A stretch of DNA of 13,719 bases from JBDRKN01 sp043813955 (GCA_043813955.1 JBDRKN010000009.1:1-13719); one strand, 5' to 3'. Positions 6,813 through 13,585 are shown, counted from the stretch's first letter. A program made the numbers and translations. Notes: generated from the letters alone by a model not told the origin.

Positions 6813-8171
6813 ATGGAAACAAATCCAAAGATTTTTAGAGCCTATGATATTAGGGGTATTTATCAGAAAGATTTTGACGAAGAGCTTGCTTACAAGCTTG
6901 GCTTGGCATATTGTCATATGAGGCGCAAGGAGCTTGGCAAGGAGGATTTGCAAATTACAGCTGGATGCGATATGCGCACATCTTCCCCGATCCTTAAAGA
7001 GTATTTGATTAAAGGCTTGTCAGAAGGAGGAGCTAAAGTGATTGATATTGGGATTTGCTCTACTCCAACATTCTATTTTGCTGTATCTAATTATGGTTAT
7101 GACGGCGGAATCATGGTCTCAGCTTCTCATAATCCAAAGGAATATAATGGATTTAAAATTACGCGCAACAAGGCCATATCAATCGGCATGGGAAGCGGAA
7201 TGGAGGATTTAAAAGAATTAGTGTTTAAAGATTTGTCTCGGTCTGACTATGGCGAAATAATTGAAAAAAAAGATATTTTAATAGAGCAGGTCAAGCATGA
7301 TTTAAAGTATGCTGATATTAGCAGGATTAAGCCATTAAGAATAGTGATTGATCCTGCCAATGCTATGGGCGCTCAGTATTTTGATGAATTATTCAAGCAT
7401 TTGCCGTGCGAATTGATTAGAATGAACTGGGATTTGGACGGGAGTTTTCCAGCTCATGAAGCTGATCCATTTAAAGCAGAAAATGTTAAAGATCTTGGCG
7501 AAAGAGTTGTCAAAGAAGGAGCTGACCTTGGCATTGCCACTGACGGTGATGGGGACAGGATCTTTTTTGTTGACGAGCTTGGAGAGCCAATAGAAGCAGG
7601 AATTACCAGGGCTATTTTATGCAAACTTTTTTTAAAGGAAAAGCCAGGGGCTAAGATTGCCTATGATGTCAGGCCTGGCAGAATTACCAAAGATGTTATT
7701 GTAGAAAATGGAGGAGAGCCAATTGTAACAATGGTAGGGCATACTTTAATTAAGCTTAAGGTTCTTGAGGTTGGCGCGTATTTTGCCGGAGAATCTTCTG
7801 GCCATTTCTTTTTAAACATGCCAGACGGATGTTATGAGATTCCTATGATAGTTGCTTTAAAAATTTTGCAGGAATTGTCAGAATCAGGAATGAGATTCAG
7901 CCATTATATTAAGGATTATCAAAAATATTATCATTCAGGAGAGATTAATTTAAATATTGATAATGCTGAAGAAAAAATACAGATGATTAAGGAAAAATAT
8001 TCTGACGCTAAGCTAAGCGATATGGACGGCATTAGCGCAGAATATGATGACTTTTGGTTTAATGTCCGATTATCTAATACCCAGCCGTTATTGCGCTTAA
8101 ACTTGGAGGCAAAAACAAAAGAAATTATGCTTCAGAAGAGAGATGAATTACTAGAATTGATTAAGGGATAA
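6813..8171 (+). CDS. Phosphomannomutase/phosphoglucomutase
   Basis: A 452-residue alpha-D-phosphohexomutase that interconverts hexose 1- and 6-phosphates (mannose and/or glucose) to feed nucleotide-sugar and envelope polysaccharide synthesis. All four family signatures are present: the N-terminal FRAYDIRG (8-15); the phosphoserine loop VSASHNP (102-108, catalytic Ser105); the metal loop DGDGDR (244-249); the sugar-specificity loop GESSGH (326-331); and the C-terminal phosphate-binding segment RLSNTQPLLRLNLEA. Length is normal for the bacterial PMM/PGM group. Sequence alone does not separate mannose from glucose preference, so I leave the symbol empty (manB or algC type). It is a single-gene unit with its own promoter and a shared terminator downstream. 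Confidence 0.94.
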   Translation: METNPKIFRAYDIRGIYQKDFDEELAYKLGLAYCHMRRKELGKEDLQITAGCDMRTSSPILKEYLIKGLSEGGAKVIDIGICSTPTFYFAVSNYGYDGGIMVSASHNPKEYNGFKITRNKAISIGMGSGMEDLKELVFKDLSRSDYGEIIEKKDILIEQVKHDLKYADISRIKPLRIVIDPANAMGAQYFDELFKHLPCELIRMNWDLDGSFPAHEADPFKAENVKDLGERVVKEGADLGIATDGDGDRIFFVDELGEPIEAGITRAILCKLFLKEKPGAKIAYDVRPGRITKDVIVENGGEPIVTMVGHTLIKLKVLEVGAYFAGESSGHFFLNMPDGCYEIPMIVALKILQELSESGMRFSHYIKDYQKYYHSGEINLNIDNAEEKIQMIKEKYSDAKLSDMDGISAEYDDFWFNVRLSNTQPLLRLNLEAKTKEIMLQKRDELLELIKG

Positions 8172-8174
8172 AAT

Positions 8175-8204
8175 AAACCCCGCTATTTAAGTAAGCGAGG
8201 TTTT
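8175..8204. terminator. Bidirectional terminator, mutase and 97-aa gene
   Basis: Arms AAACCCCGCT (8175-8184) and AGCGAGGTTT (8194-8203) form a 10-bp stem with one C-A mismatch and a 9-nt loop. T-rich sequence follows on both strands, and both convergent genes end at its edges (8171 and 8203). Confidence 0.8.
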
Positions 8205-8496
8205 AGCCGGTTTTGTTTTGCTTTTGTAAATAAGGCCTATATTTTTTTAAGCCATCAATTACTTTTTCTACTAGCGTACGATCCAGATCTGTGTCTGGCT
8301 CAAGAATGCTTCCAAAGCATTCTTTAAACTTTGCAGCTCCTCCGTTTTCAGCAAAATAAGTTGCTGCTTCCTCTAAATCAGGCTGATGTTTTAAATTTAC
8401 GCCTGTCTTCCAAAAATTATCATCATCGATTATTAAAGAGAATTGCAATAATCTGTAAAAAAGAAAGAGCGCAGTTTGCTTTTCTTCTAGAGTCAT
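8203..8496 (-). CDS. 97-aa hypothetical protein with a strong Shine-Dalgarno
   Basis: I do not recognise a family. The protein is soluble, without signal peptide or membrane segment: an N-terminal helix-like stretch (TLEEKQTALFLFYRLLQFS), an acidic IIDDDNFW patch, one cysteine in AAKFKECFGS, and a basic C-terminus. It is believed real because GGAGG (8502-8506) lies 5 nt before the ATG, the best ribosome-binding site in the window and the only clear one, and because it ends at a terminator hairpin. It starts 36 bp after the trpS stop on the same strand. It may be read through from trpS or from a weak promoter in the gap (a TATAAC-like -10 at about 8513-8518). Its reliance on a Shine-Dalgarno unlike its neighbours may mark different control or origin. 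Confidence 0.7.
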   Translation of the reverse strand: MTLEEKQTALFLFYRLLQFSLIIDDDNFWKTGVNLKHQPDLEEAATYFAENGGAAKFKECFGSILEPDTDLDRTLVEKVIDGLKKYRPYLQKQNKTG

Positions 8497-8501
8497 GATA
8501 G

Positions 8502-8506
8502 CCTCC
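8502..8506 (-). promoter_or_regulatory. Shine-Dalgarno GGAGG of the 97-aa gene
   Basis: GGAGG on the minus strand with 5-nt spacing to ATG (8494-8496). It fixes the start of this gene and stands out because no other gene in the window has a comparable site. Confidence 0.85.
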
Positions 8507-8532
8507 GAGTTGTTATAAAAAGAACTTAAAAT

Positions 8533-9519
8533 CTATTTAATGCCAATTGCATTTTTAGCTCTGACCATAGTCTTTTGAGCTATTGGCCTAAGCTTTTTAG
8601 CGCTATTGGCAAATATTTTTTCTATATCTTTATTACTAATCTTATTACACCTTTTTTGAAATTTAGTCAAGAATTCTGCAGTTATATTAGCTAAATCCTG
8701 CTTAAACTCTCCATAACCTTTGTTTTTATACATCCTCTCTAATTCTTTAATAGTTTGTCCTGATAATAATGAATAAATGATTAAAAGGTTTGATATGGCT
8801 GGCTTTTTCTTTAAATCATACTTAATTTCTTTTCCAGAATCAGTCTGAGCTTTCATAATTTTCTTTTTAGCTGTTTTTGGATTATCAGATAAGGCAATAT
8901 AATTAGCAGGGGATTGAGCTGACTTGCTCATTTTTTTATCTGCATTATCCAGGCCCATTATTCTTGCGCCTTGTTTTCTTAAAATTACTTTTGGAATTTT
9001 GAACACTTTGCCGTATTTGCTGTTAAACCTGCGGGCAATGGTTCTTGACAGTTCAACATGCTGGGCTTGGTCTTGGCCAACAGGGACTATGTCTGTATTG
9101 TATAATAATATGTCAGCTGCCATGAGAACTGGATAATCAAACAATCCTACAACAGCATTGGCTGTTTTAGCCTTGTCTTTAAACTGAGTCATTTTTTTAA
9201 GATCATTCATGCGAGCTGTGCAGTTAAAAATCCAGGCAAGCTCAGTATGCTGATGAATATCTGACTGCTTGAAAATCATGCATTTTTTAGGATTAATTCC
9301 TGCGGCAATATACATTTTAGCTGTGTCTATAATCTGCTGATTATATGTTTTAGGATCATGCTCAATTGTAATGGCATGATAATCTACTACGCAAAAAATG
9401 CAGTTATACTTATTCTGCATTTGGACCCATTGTGAGATAGCCCCTAGATAGTTTCCAATATGAAGGTTTCCAGTAGGCTGGATTCCGGAAAAGGCAATGG
9501 ATTTTTTTATCATAATCAT
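8533..9519 (-). CDS. trpS: Tryptophanyl-tRNA synthetase
   Basis: A class I aminoacyl-tRNA synthetase that charges tRNA-Trp, 328 residues, the usual bacterial length. The HIGH motif appears as PTGNLHIGNYLGA (16-28) and the KMSKS loop as KKMSKSAQSP; the substrate-pocket segments FDYPVLMAADILLYNTDIVPVGQDQ and HVELSR between them are typical of TrpRS. The annotated ATG (9517-9519) and a second ATG two codons in (9511-9513) are both possible. A TTTACT-17-TAAAAT promoter ends 8 nt before the first ATG, so that ATG would be almost leaderless. The 97-aa gene follows after 36 bp. No T-box or other tRNA-sensing leader fits in the short upstream gap. Confidence 0.96.
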   Translation of the reverse strand: MIMIKKSIAFSGIQPTGNLHIGNYLGAISQWVQMQNKYNCIFCVVDYHAITIEHDPKTYNQQIIDTAKMYIAAGINPKKCMIFKQSDIHQHTELAWIFNCTARMNDLKKMTQFKDKAKTANAVVGLFDYPVLMAADILLYNTDIVPVGQDQAQHVELSRTIARRFNSKYGKVFKIPKVILRKQGARIMGLDNADKKMSKSAQSPANYIALSDNPKTAKKKIMKAQTDSGKEIKYDLKKKPAISNLLIIYSLLSGQTIKELERMYKNKGYGEFKQDLANITAEFLTKFQKRCNKISNKDIEKIFANSAKKLRPIAQKTMVRAKNAIGIK

Positions 9520-9527
9520 ATATTGTT

Positions 9528-9556
9528 ATTTTAGCTAATTATGAGCCATGAGTAAA
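9528..9556 (-). promoter_or_regulatory. trpS promoter
   Basis: On the minus strand, -35 TTTACT (9551-9556), a 17-bp spacer and -10 TAAAAT (9528-9533), 8 nt before the first trpS ATG. Predicted transcription starts within about 2 nt of the start codon. Confidence 0.55.
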
Positions 9557-9582
9557 GAGCAATTTTTTTAACTGCTAAAAGC

Positions 9583-9611
9583 TTGATTTTTAAAGAAAAA
9601 TAGGGTATAAT
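9583..9611 (+). promoter_or_regulatory. Promoter of the nucleotidyltransferase cassette
   Basis: TTGATT (9583-9588), a 17-bp spacer and perfect TATAAT (9606-9611). The ATG of the first gene is at 9629, giving a leader of about 11 nt. This is one of the best sigma-70-type promoters in the window, so the accessory cassette is probably expressed. Confidence 0.75.
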
Positions 9612-9628
9612 TAAATTAAGAAAAACAT

Positions 9629-9886
9629 ATGACCCTGCAAACTTTTATCAAAAAAAGAAAACATTTAATTTGGTATGTCAAAGATTATGATCAGCTTAGT
9701 GATGCAGTAATTATTGAAGCTACTTTGAATTATGGTAATTGGTCTGATGTTCAGAAATTAATAGATATTTTAGGCATTGAAAAAGTGGCAAAGATTTTTA
9801 AAAAGCAGACCAGCCGAAAAAGAAATAACTATGATCCCATAACTAAGAATTATTTTAAATTGTATTTTAATAAATATGCATCCTGA
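9629..9886 (+). CDS. Small basic protein, possible antitoxin partner
   Basis: An 85-residue, lysine-rich soluble protein with aromatic patches (HLIWYVKDY, LNYGNWSDV, NYFKLYFNKYAS). It overlaps the next gene by 11 bp, so the two are probably translated together. Small proteins of this kind often precede AbiEii/MNT-like nucleotidyltransferase genes; the pattern of a short basic domain with W-DVQKLIDILGIEKVAKIF resembles uncharacterised antitoxin-like domains in such pairs. I cannot name a family with certainty. An antitoxin or specificity partner role is inference from size, order, overlap and the strong promoter. An alternative is a DNA-binding regulator of the cassette. Confidence 0.6.
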   Translation: MTLQTFIKKRKHLIWYVKDYDQLSDAVIIEATLNYGNWSDVQKLIDILGIEKVAKIFKKQTSRKRNNYDPITKNYFKLYFNKYAS

Positions 9887-10490
9887 GATTTTGACATCAA
9901 ATCAAGAAAAATTATTACCATTAGTAAAAAAGTTTAGTAAAAATTTTGGTTTAGTTGGCGGTACGGCGATTGCCTTACATTTAGGCCATCGCCGATCAAT
10001 TGATTTTGATCTTTTCACCTTGAAAAAGTTTGACAGTTTGGGGGTTCGTAGAAAAATTCTTGCTAACAACGGCACAATAGAGGCAGTTTTGCGTAAAAGG
10101 ATAGACGACTATACTTTAATGATTAACAAAGTTCAGTTTACATTTTTTTATTATCCTTTCCCAATCCGATTTTCCAATACTTTTAAGAAAACAGTGCGCT
10201 TGCCGAATTTACTCACTTTGGCTGCTATGAAAGCCCATGCTTTAGGCCATCGGAATAAATGGAAAGACTATGTTGATTTGTATTTTATTTTGCAAGATTA
10301 TCATTCAGTAAATGACATTAGTCTCCAAGCAAAGAGGATTTTTAAAGGTGAATTCAATGAAAGAATTTTTCGCGAACAATTGTCTTACTTTCAAGATATT
10401 GATTACTCAGAGCCAATAGATTATTTGCCGGGTTATGAAATATCTGACAAAAAAATCAAGCAAGAGCTGATTAAATTAAGTCTTAATTAA
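9876..10490 (+). CDS. AbiEii/AbiGii-like nucleotidyltransferase
   Basis: A 204-residue protein with the nucleotidyltransferase signature: the GG-T loop in LVGGTAIALHLGHR (26-39) followed by RSIDFDLF (40-47), whose Asp43 and Asp45 would bind metal. Downstream, MKAHALGHRNKWKDYVDLYFIL (positions 118-139) matches the conserved K...KD..DL region of AbiEii/AbiGii toxin-family proteins. In characterised members, such as AbiEii and the related MenT enzymes, the domain transfers nucleotides to targets such as tRNA 3' ends; whether this protein is toxic is unknown. The catalytic residues look intact. It overlaps its partner by 11 bp and ends 10 bp from the convergent tsaD stop. A housekeeping nucleotidyltransferase is less likely given the two-gene arrangement. 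Confidence 0.8.
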   Translation: MHPEILTSNQEKLLPLVKKFSKNFGLVGGTAIALHLGHRRSIDFDLFTLKKFDSLGVRRKILANNGTIEAVLRKRIDDYTLMINKVQFTFFYYPFPIRFSNTFKKTVRLPNLLTLAAMKAHALGHRNKWKDYVDLYFILQDYHSVNDISLQAKRIFKGEFNERIFREQLSYFQDIDYSEPIDYLPGYEISDKKIKQELIKLSLN

Positions 10491-10500
10491 AATTTTTAAT

Positions 10501-11520
10501 TTATCTTAACTTTAAATTAGGACTAGCTTTTAATTTTCGCCAAGCAATTGTTTGCTTGGCTTTTAATTTAAAATAGCCAGCAGTTGCTACCATTGCAGCA
10601 TTATCAGTGGCATACCTTGTGTCAGGCATTACTGATTTAATTGATGTGATTTTGGTAGAAAACTGCTGGCGTAATTGTTTGTTAGCTGAGACTCCTCCTG
10701 CTAACATTATTGTTTTTGCTTTGTATTTTTTTTCTGCCTTTATTGTTTTATAAATCAAAGTGTCAATAATAGCTTGCTGGTATTCATAGCAGTATTCTGG
10801 TATTTTCTTTTTCCAGTTTTTATCTTTTTGAATCTTGTAGAGCAGGGAAGTCTTTATTCCTGAAAAAGAAAAATCAAAATTGTTATCATGCATCATTGGC
10901 CTTGGGAATTCTATACCAGTGGTTTTTTTAAACTTTTCTGCTGTCTTGGAAATTTCAGGCCCTCCTGGATAACCAAGTCCTAATAGCTTTGCTCCTTTGT
11001 CAAAAGCTTCGCCAGCAGCATCATCTCTAGTATCTCCGATTGTCTTGTAATTCAGATGGTTTTTCATCAGAACCAGCATTGTATGACCTCCGCTTACTGT
11101 TAAAATAATTGCAGGAAATTTAATTTTATCATTATTAATATAATTGGCATAAATATGCCCTTCAATATGATTAACAGGAATTATTGGTATATTCCAGGCA
11201 TATGACAGGGTTTTGGCTGTTTCCACGCCTACTAATAATGATGTAATCAAGCCAGGGCCTATTGTTACAGCAATAGCCTTGATTTTTTGGCTAGCCTGAT
11301 TTTTCTTAATTTTAGCCTTAGCCAAAGCTTCATTGACTACTGGCAGAATATTAAGCACATGCTGTCTGGCAGCTACTTCTGGAACAACGCCTCCGTATTT
11401 TTTATGGATCTCAATTTGTGAGGATACTACATTAGATAATACTTTTATTTTATTTTCTTTGCCCTCAATTATGCTTGCAGCAGTTTCATCACAGCTTGTT
11501 TCAATTCCTAATATTAACAT
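10501..11520 (-). CDS. tsaD: tRNA N6-adenosine threonylcarbamoyltransferase TsaD
   Basis: Transfers the threonylcarbamoyl group from TC-AMP to A37 of ANN-decoding tRNAs (t6A), acting with TsaB and TsaE, which are not in this window. The 339 residues include the N-terminal LGIETSCDETAASI (4-17), GGVVPEVAARQH (43-54), the metal histidines His118 and His122 in NHIEGHIYA, SGGHT (143-147), DDAAGEAFDKGAKLLGLGYP (166-185), DFSFSGIKTS, LAGGVSANKQLR and the late metal aspartate in RYATDNAAM. All motifs are intact. The start is fixed by a TGC-TAAAAT extended -10 ending 6 nt before the ATG, giving a leaderless-type start. It is divergent from tRNA-Glu and convergent with the nucleotidyltransferase gene, only 10 bp away and without a clear terminator. 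Confidence 0.97.
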   Translation of the reverse strand: MLILGIETSCDETAASIIEGKENKIKVLSNVVSSQIEIHKKYGGVVPEVAARQHVLNILPVVNEALAKAKIKKNQASQKIKAIAVTIGPGLITSLLVGVETAKTLSYAWNIPIIPVNHIEGHIYANYINNDKIKFPAIILTVSGGHTMLVLMKNHLNYKTIGDTRDDAAGEAFDKGAKLLGLGYPGGPEISKTAEKFKKTTGIEFPRPMMHDNNFDFSFSGIKTSLLYKIQKDKNWKKKIPEYCYEYQQAIIDTLIYKTIKAEKKYKAKTIMLAGGVSANKQLRQQFSTKITSIKSVMPDTRYATDNAAMVATAGYFKLKAKQTIAWRKLKASPNLKLR

Positions 11521-11556
11521 AGTGCTATTTTAGCACTAAAATAGAAAAAAAATCAA
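11521..11556 (-). promoter_or_regulatory. tsaD promoter with overlapping dyads
   Basis: On the minus strand, TTGATT (11551-11556), an 18-bp spacer, extended -10 TGC-TAAAAT (11527-11535), 6 nt, then ATG. The -10 sits inside two overlapping inverted repeats: AGTGCTA/TAGCACT (11521-11537, 3-nt centre) and ATTTTAG/CTAAAAT (11527-11542, 2-nt centre). The second dyad could be an operator or just AT-rich symmetry around a -10. Confidence 0.6.
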
Positions 11557-11558
11557 AC

Positions 11559-11586
11559 TTGACAATTTGCTAAAATTTATTATAAT
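11559..11586 (+). promoter_or_regulatory. tRNA-Glu promoter
   Basis: Consensus TTGACA (11559-11564), a 16-bp spacer and consensus TATAAT (11581-11586). The predicted start is about 11593, leaving a short leader before the tRNA. Its -35 is 2 bp from the -35 of the divergent tsaD promoter. Confidence 0.85.
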
Positions 11587-11598
11587 AGTAATACAATT

Positions 11599-11616
11599 AT
11601 CCCTTTTTTAAGGGAT
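11599..11616 (+). repeat. Hairpin in tRNA-Glu 5' leader
   Basis: ATCCCTT and AAGGGAT form a perfect 7-bp stem with a TTTT loop between the promoter and the tRNA 5' end. It lies in the RNase P-removed leader. It lacks a following T-tract, so it is not a terminator; it may help precursor processing (inference). Confidence 0.55.
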
Positions 11617-11629
11617 TTATATTATCCAA

Positions 11630-11701
11630 GGTCCCTTCGTCTAATGGTTAGGACATCAGGTTTTCATCCTGGAAACAGGGGTTCAATTCCCCTAGGGACT
11701 G
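11630..11701 (+). tRNA. tRNA-Glu (anticodon UUC)
   Basis: A 72-nt cloverleaf. The acceptor stem is GGTCCCT/AGGGACT with G1-U72 as first pair, as in many organellar and bacterial tRNA-Glu genes. The D-arm region reads CGTCTAATGGTTAGGAC. The anticodon stem TCAGG/CCTGG carries loop TTTTCAT with anticodon TTC at 11663-11665. The T-arm is AGGGG-TTCAATT-CCCCT, and G73 at 11701 is followed by CATTA, so CCA is not encoded and must be added by a CCA-adding enzyme. It has a consensus promoter and is not part of an array. UUC would read both GAA and GAG. Confidence 0.95.
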
Positions 11702-11815
11702 CATTAAACGATTTTTCTCAAAACTCAACACGCCCTCGCTAAACGCTCGGGCTGAAAGGTTAGCTTTAACCAAGTAATTAAAAGGTTTTTTAAATAATAT
11801 ATTAAGCTGTCCAGT

Positions 11816-12223
11816 ATGACTCAAGAACTTACAACAAAAATAGCTATTTTTCAGAAGAAAGGGGTGCGAAAAATTATCCATAATAACGAATGGTGGTTTT
11901 CGATAATAGATGTTATTGAAGCGTTAACCGGAACAGAAAGACCGAGAAAGTATTGGAATGATCTCAAAACGAAACTAATAAAAGAGGGTTATTCTGAAGT
12001 GTCCGAAAATATCGGACAGTTGGAAATAATCGCTCAGGACGGAAAAAAAAGAGAAACAGACTGTGCTAATACAGAAACTGTTTTTCGTATTATTCAATAT
12101 CGCGCATTATCAGGCAAAGGCAATCCTAAAATTATAACTTTAGGAGCTATTCTCAATGGCCTTGGCTTCCGTTTATCTATAGAGTCAAACGCTCGTCATT
12201 CAACTATCGCATCTTTTAGATAG
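11816..12223 (+). pseudogene. Chimeric remnant: BRO antirepressor head and HI1420-type antitoxin tail
   Basis: Residues 1 to about 94 match the N-terminal domain of BRO-type phage antirepressor-like proteins common in Patescibacteria: TTKIAIFQKKGVRKIIHNNE, WWFSIIDVIEALTG, then DGKKRETDCANTETVFRIIQ. Full-length relatives continue with SIPSPKAEPFKRWLA and are over 200 residues. Here the sequence switches after Gln94 (base 12097) to YRALSGKGNPKIITLGAI and LNGLGFRLSI, which resembles the C-terminal helix-turn-helix of HI1420/COG3636 addiction-module antitoxins. The frame is open across the junction and the 135-residue product could be made, but both halves are partial, so a deletion fusing two decayed accessory genes is the simplest reading. 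No Shine-Dalgarno or clear promoter precedes it. It begins 114 bp after tRNA-Glu. Family assignments are from memory of motifs; function of the chimera is doubtful. Confidence 0.72.
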
Positions 12224-12300
12224 TTTTTATTATAAAATAGAATTTATTATTTTTTAAAATATATAGGCTTGAGCCATGTATTTTTTTATTTTTCTTTTTA

Positions 12301-12309
12301 TGCTAAAGT
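12301..12309 (+). promoter_or_regulatory. Extended -10 promoter of the M23 peptidase gene
   Basis: TGC-TAAAGT lies 7 nt before the ATG at 12317, the same arrangement as at glyA and tsaD. A poor -35 candidate is TTGAGC (12279-12284, 19-bp spacer). The site supports the ATG start over an upstream in-frame TTG at 12269. Confidence 0.5.
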
Positions 12310-12316
12310 ATTATTT

Positions 12317-13585
12317 ATGAATAAAAAAATAGTCATTATTGTTATTATCCTAATATCTGTATGCCTTTTATCTTATGGCATGCATTTTGTTAATAAAATG
12401 GAAGATGATAACAAAGTTCAAGCTGAACTAATTAAGACAGACAGGGTTGTTAAGATTGAGATAATTGAAGGCAGCACGTTTGGAAAGTTAATGACTGAGT
12501 TTAGCGATTTAAATGCTTTAACAGTTAATGGGATATATAATGCGTCAAAAGACGCGCATGATTTAGCTGAAATAAGGGTAGGCAGATTTTTTGAGCTTGT
12601 TTATGACAAGGATACTGATTTGTTTAAGGAATTTAAATATAAGATAGACAGCGAGGATGAATTGATTGTTTTTAAAAATCCTGAATATAAAGAATTAGAA
12701 TTTATAGTAGTTGATCCCTCTGAAGCTGAAGTAGAGGAGATTGAACAGGTTCCTTTCTGGCTCGCAAAAGTGAGACCTATTCCATATGAGGTTAGAATCA
12801 AGGTTTCAGAAGGAAAAGTAGAGACTTCAATGTATGAGGCAGCTTTGAAAAATGATATTGATGAGCGGGCAATTATTGAATTAGCAAATGTGTTTCAATG
12901 GACAATTGATTTTGCAATGGATCCAAGGGTTGGAGATGAATTCAAATTTATATACGAAGAGCGGTATTTAGATAATGAATATATCATGCCTGGGAGAATT
13001 TTAGCAGGCAAGTATGTTAATGTTGATACAGTTTTTGACCATTATTATTTTGAGGAGAGCGAAGATAACAAGGGATATTTTGATATTGACGGCAACTCAG
13101 TCCAAAAAATATTTTTAAAGGCTCCTGTTGAATTTAAATATATTTCTTCTGGCTACACTACTGGTAATAGGGTTATTATGGAGTTTGGCTTATCTGGTCC
13201 GCATATGGCGATTGATTATGCTGCTTCCATTGGCACGCCAATCCGCACAGTTGGCGATGGCAGTGTTATTCAGGCTGGCTGGAGTAACCAGGGCTATGGT
13301 TATTTAACCGCTATTCGCCATAATGGCACTTATACCACCCATTATGCCCATCAATCTGAAATTGCTGTCCAAGTTGGCCAGCGGGTTGAGCAAGGCCAAA
13401 CTATTGGCTATGTAGGAAATACTGGCTATTCTACTGGACCGCATTTGCATTATGAAATGATTAAGAATGGCGTTAAGATTGATCCATTAAAAGAGGTTCT
13501 GCCGCCTGGCAAGCCGATCAAAGATGAAAATAAGGAAAGATTTTTTAAAGAGATTAAGAAATATCAAAAACAATTAGAAGTTTAA
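12317..13585 (+). CDS. Membrane-anchored M23 family murein endopeptidase
   Basis: A 422-residue zinc metallopeptidase expected to cut peptidoglycan peptide cross-links outside the cytoplasmic membrane. Numbered from the ATG at 12317: an N-terminal membrane anchor or uncleaved signal (NKKIVIIVIILISVCLLSYG, residues 2-21); a LysM/OapA-like and MepM/Csd3-like middle region (about 45-270); and the M23 domain (about 285-395). Zinc and catalytic residues are present: His296 and Asp300 in HMAIDYA, His342 and His345 in THYAH, and His376/His378 in GPHLHYE. A TTG start at 12269 would add 16 residues before the membrane segment; I reject it because the ATG has a promoter 7 nt upstream and gives a normal KK-hydrophobic N-terminus. 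The C-terminal tail KERFFKEIKKYQ is charged. An intact active site suggests a true hydrolase rather than a LytM-like activator. It is a single-gene unit with its own terminator. Confidence 0.93.
   Translation: MNKKIVIIVIILISVCLLSYGMHFVNKMEDDNKVQAELIKTDRVVKIEIIEGSTFGKLMTEFSDLNALTVNGIYNASKDAHDLAEIRVGRFFELVYDKDTDLFKEFKYKIDSEDELIVFKNPEYKELEFIVVDPSEAEVEEIEQVPFWLAKVRPIPYEVRIKVSEGKVETSMYEAALKNDIDERAIIELANVFQWTIDFAMDPRVGDEFKFIYEERYLDNEYIMPGRILAGKYVNVDTVFDHYYFEESEDNKGYFDIDGNSVQKIFLKAPVEFKYISSGYTTGNRVIMEFGLSGPHMAIDYAASIGTPIRTVGDGSVIQAGWSNQGYGYLTAIRHNGTYTTHYAHQSEIAVQVGQRVEQGQTIGYVGNTGYSTGPHLHYEMIKNGVKIDPLKEVLPPGKPIKDENKERFFKEIKKYQKQLEV

Noticed and set aside
6498..6953. Minus-strand 151-residue open frame
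   Set aside because: It crosses a strong terminator hairpin and lies antisense to two well-supported genes.
10479..10533. AT-rich imperfect inverted repeat between the nucleotidyltransferase gene and tsaD as a terminator
   Set aside because: The stem is almost all A-T with mismatches and overlaps coding sequence; symmetry of this kind is expected in such AT-rich DNA.
11648..11881. Minus-strand 77-residue open frame across the tRNA
   Set aside because: It overlaps tRNA-Glu and the antirepressor remnant on the opposite strand and matches no recognisable domain.
12269..12316. TTG start extending the M23 peptidase by 16 residues
   Set aside because: The ATG at 12317 gives a standard membrane anchor and lies just after an extended -10; the TTG would put transcribed leader ahead of that promoter.
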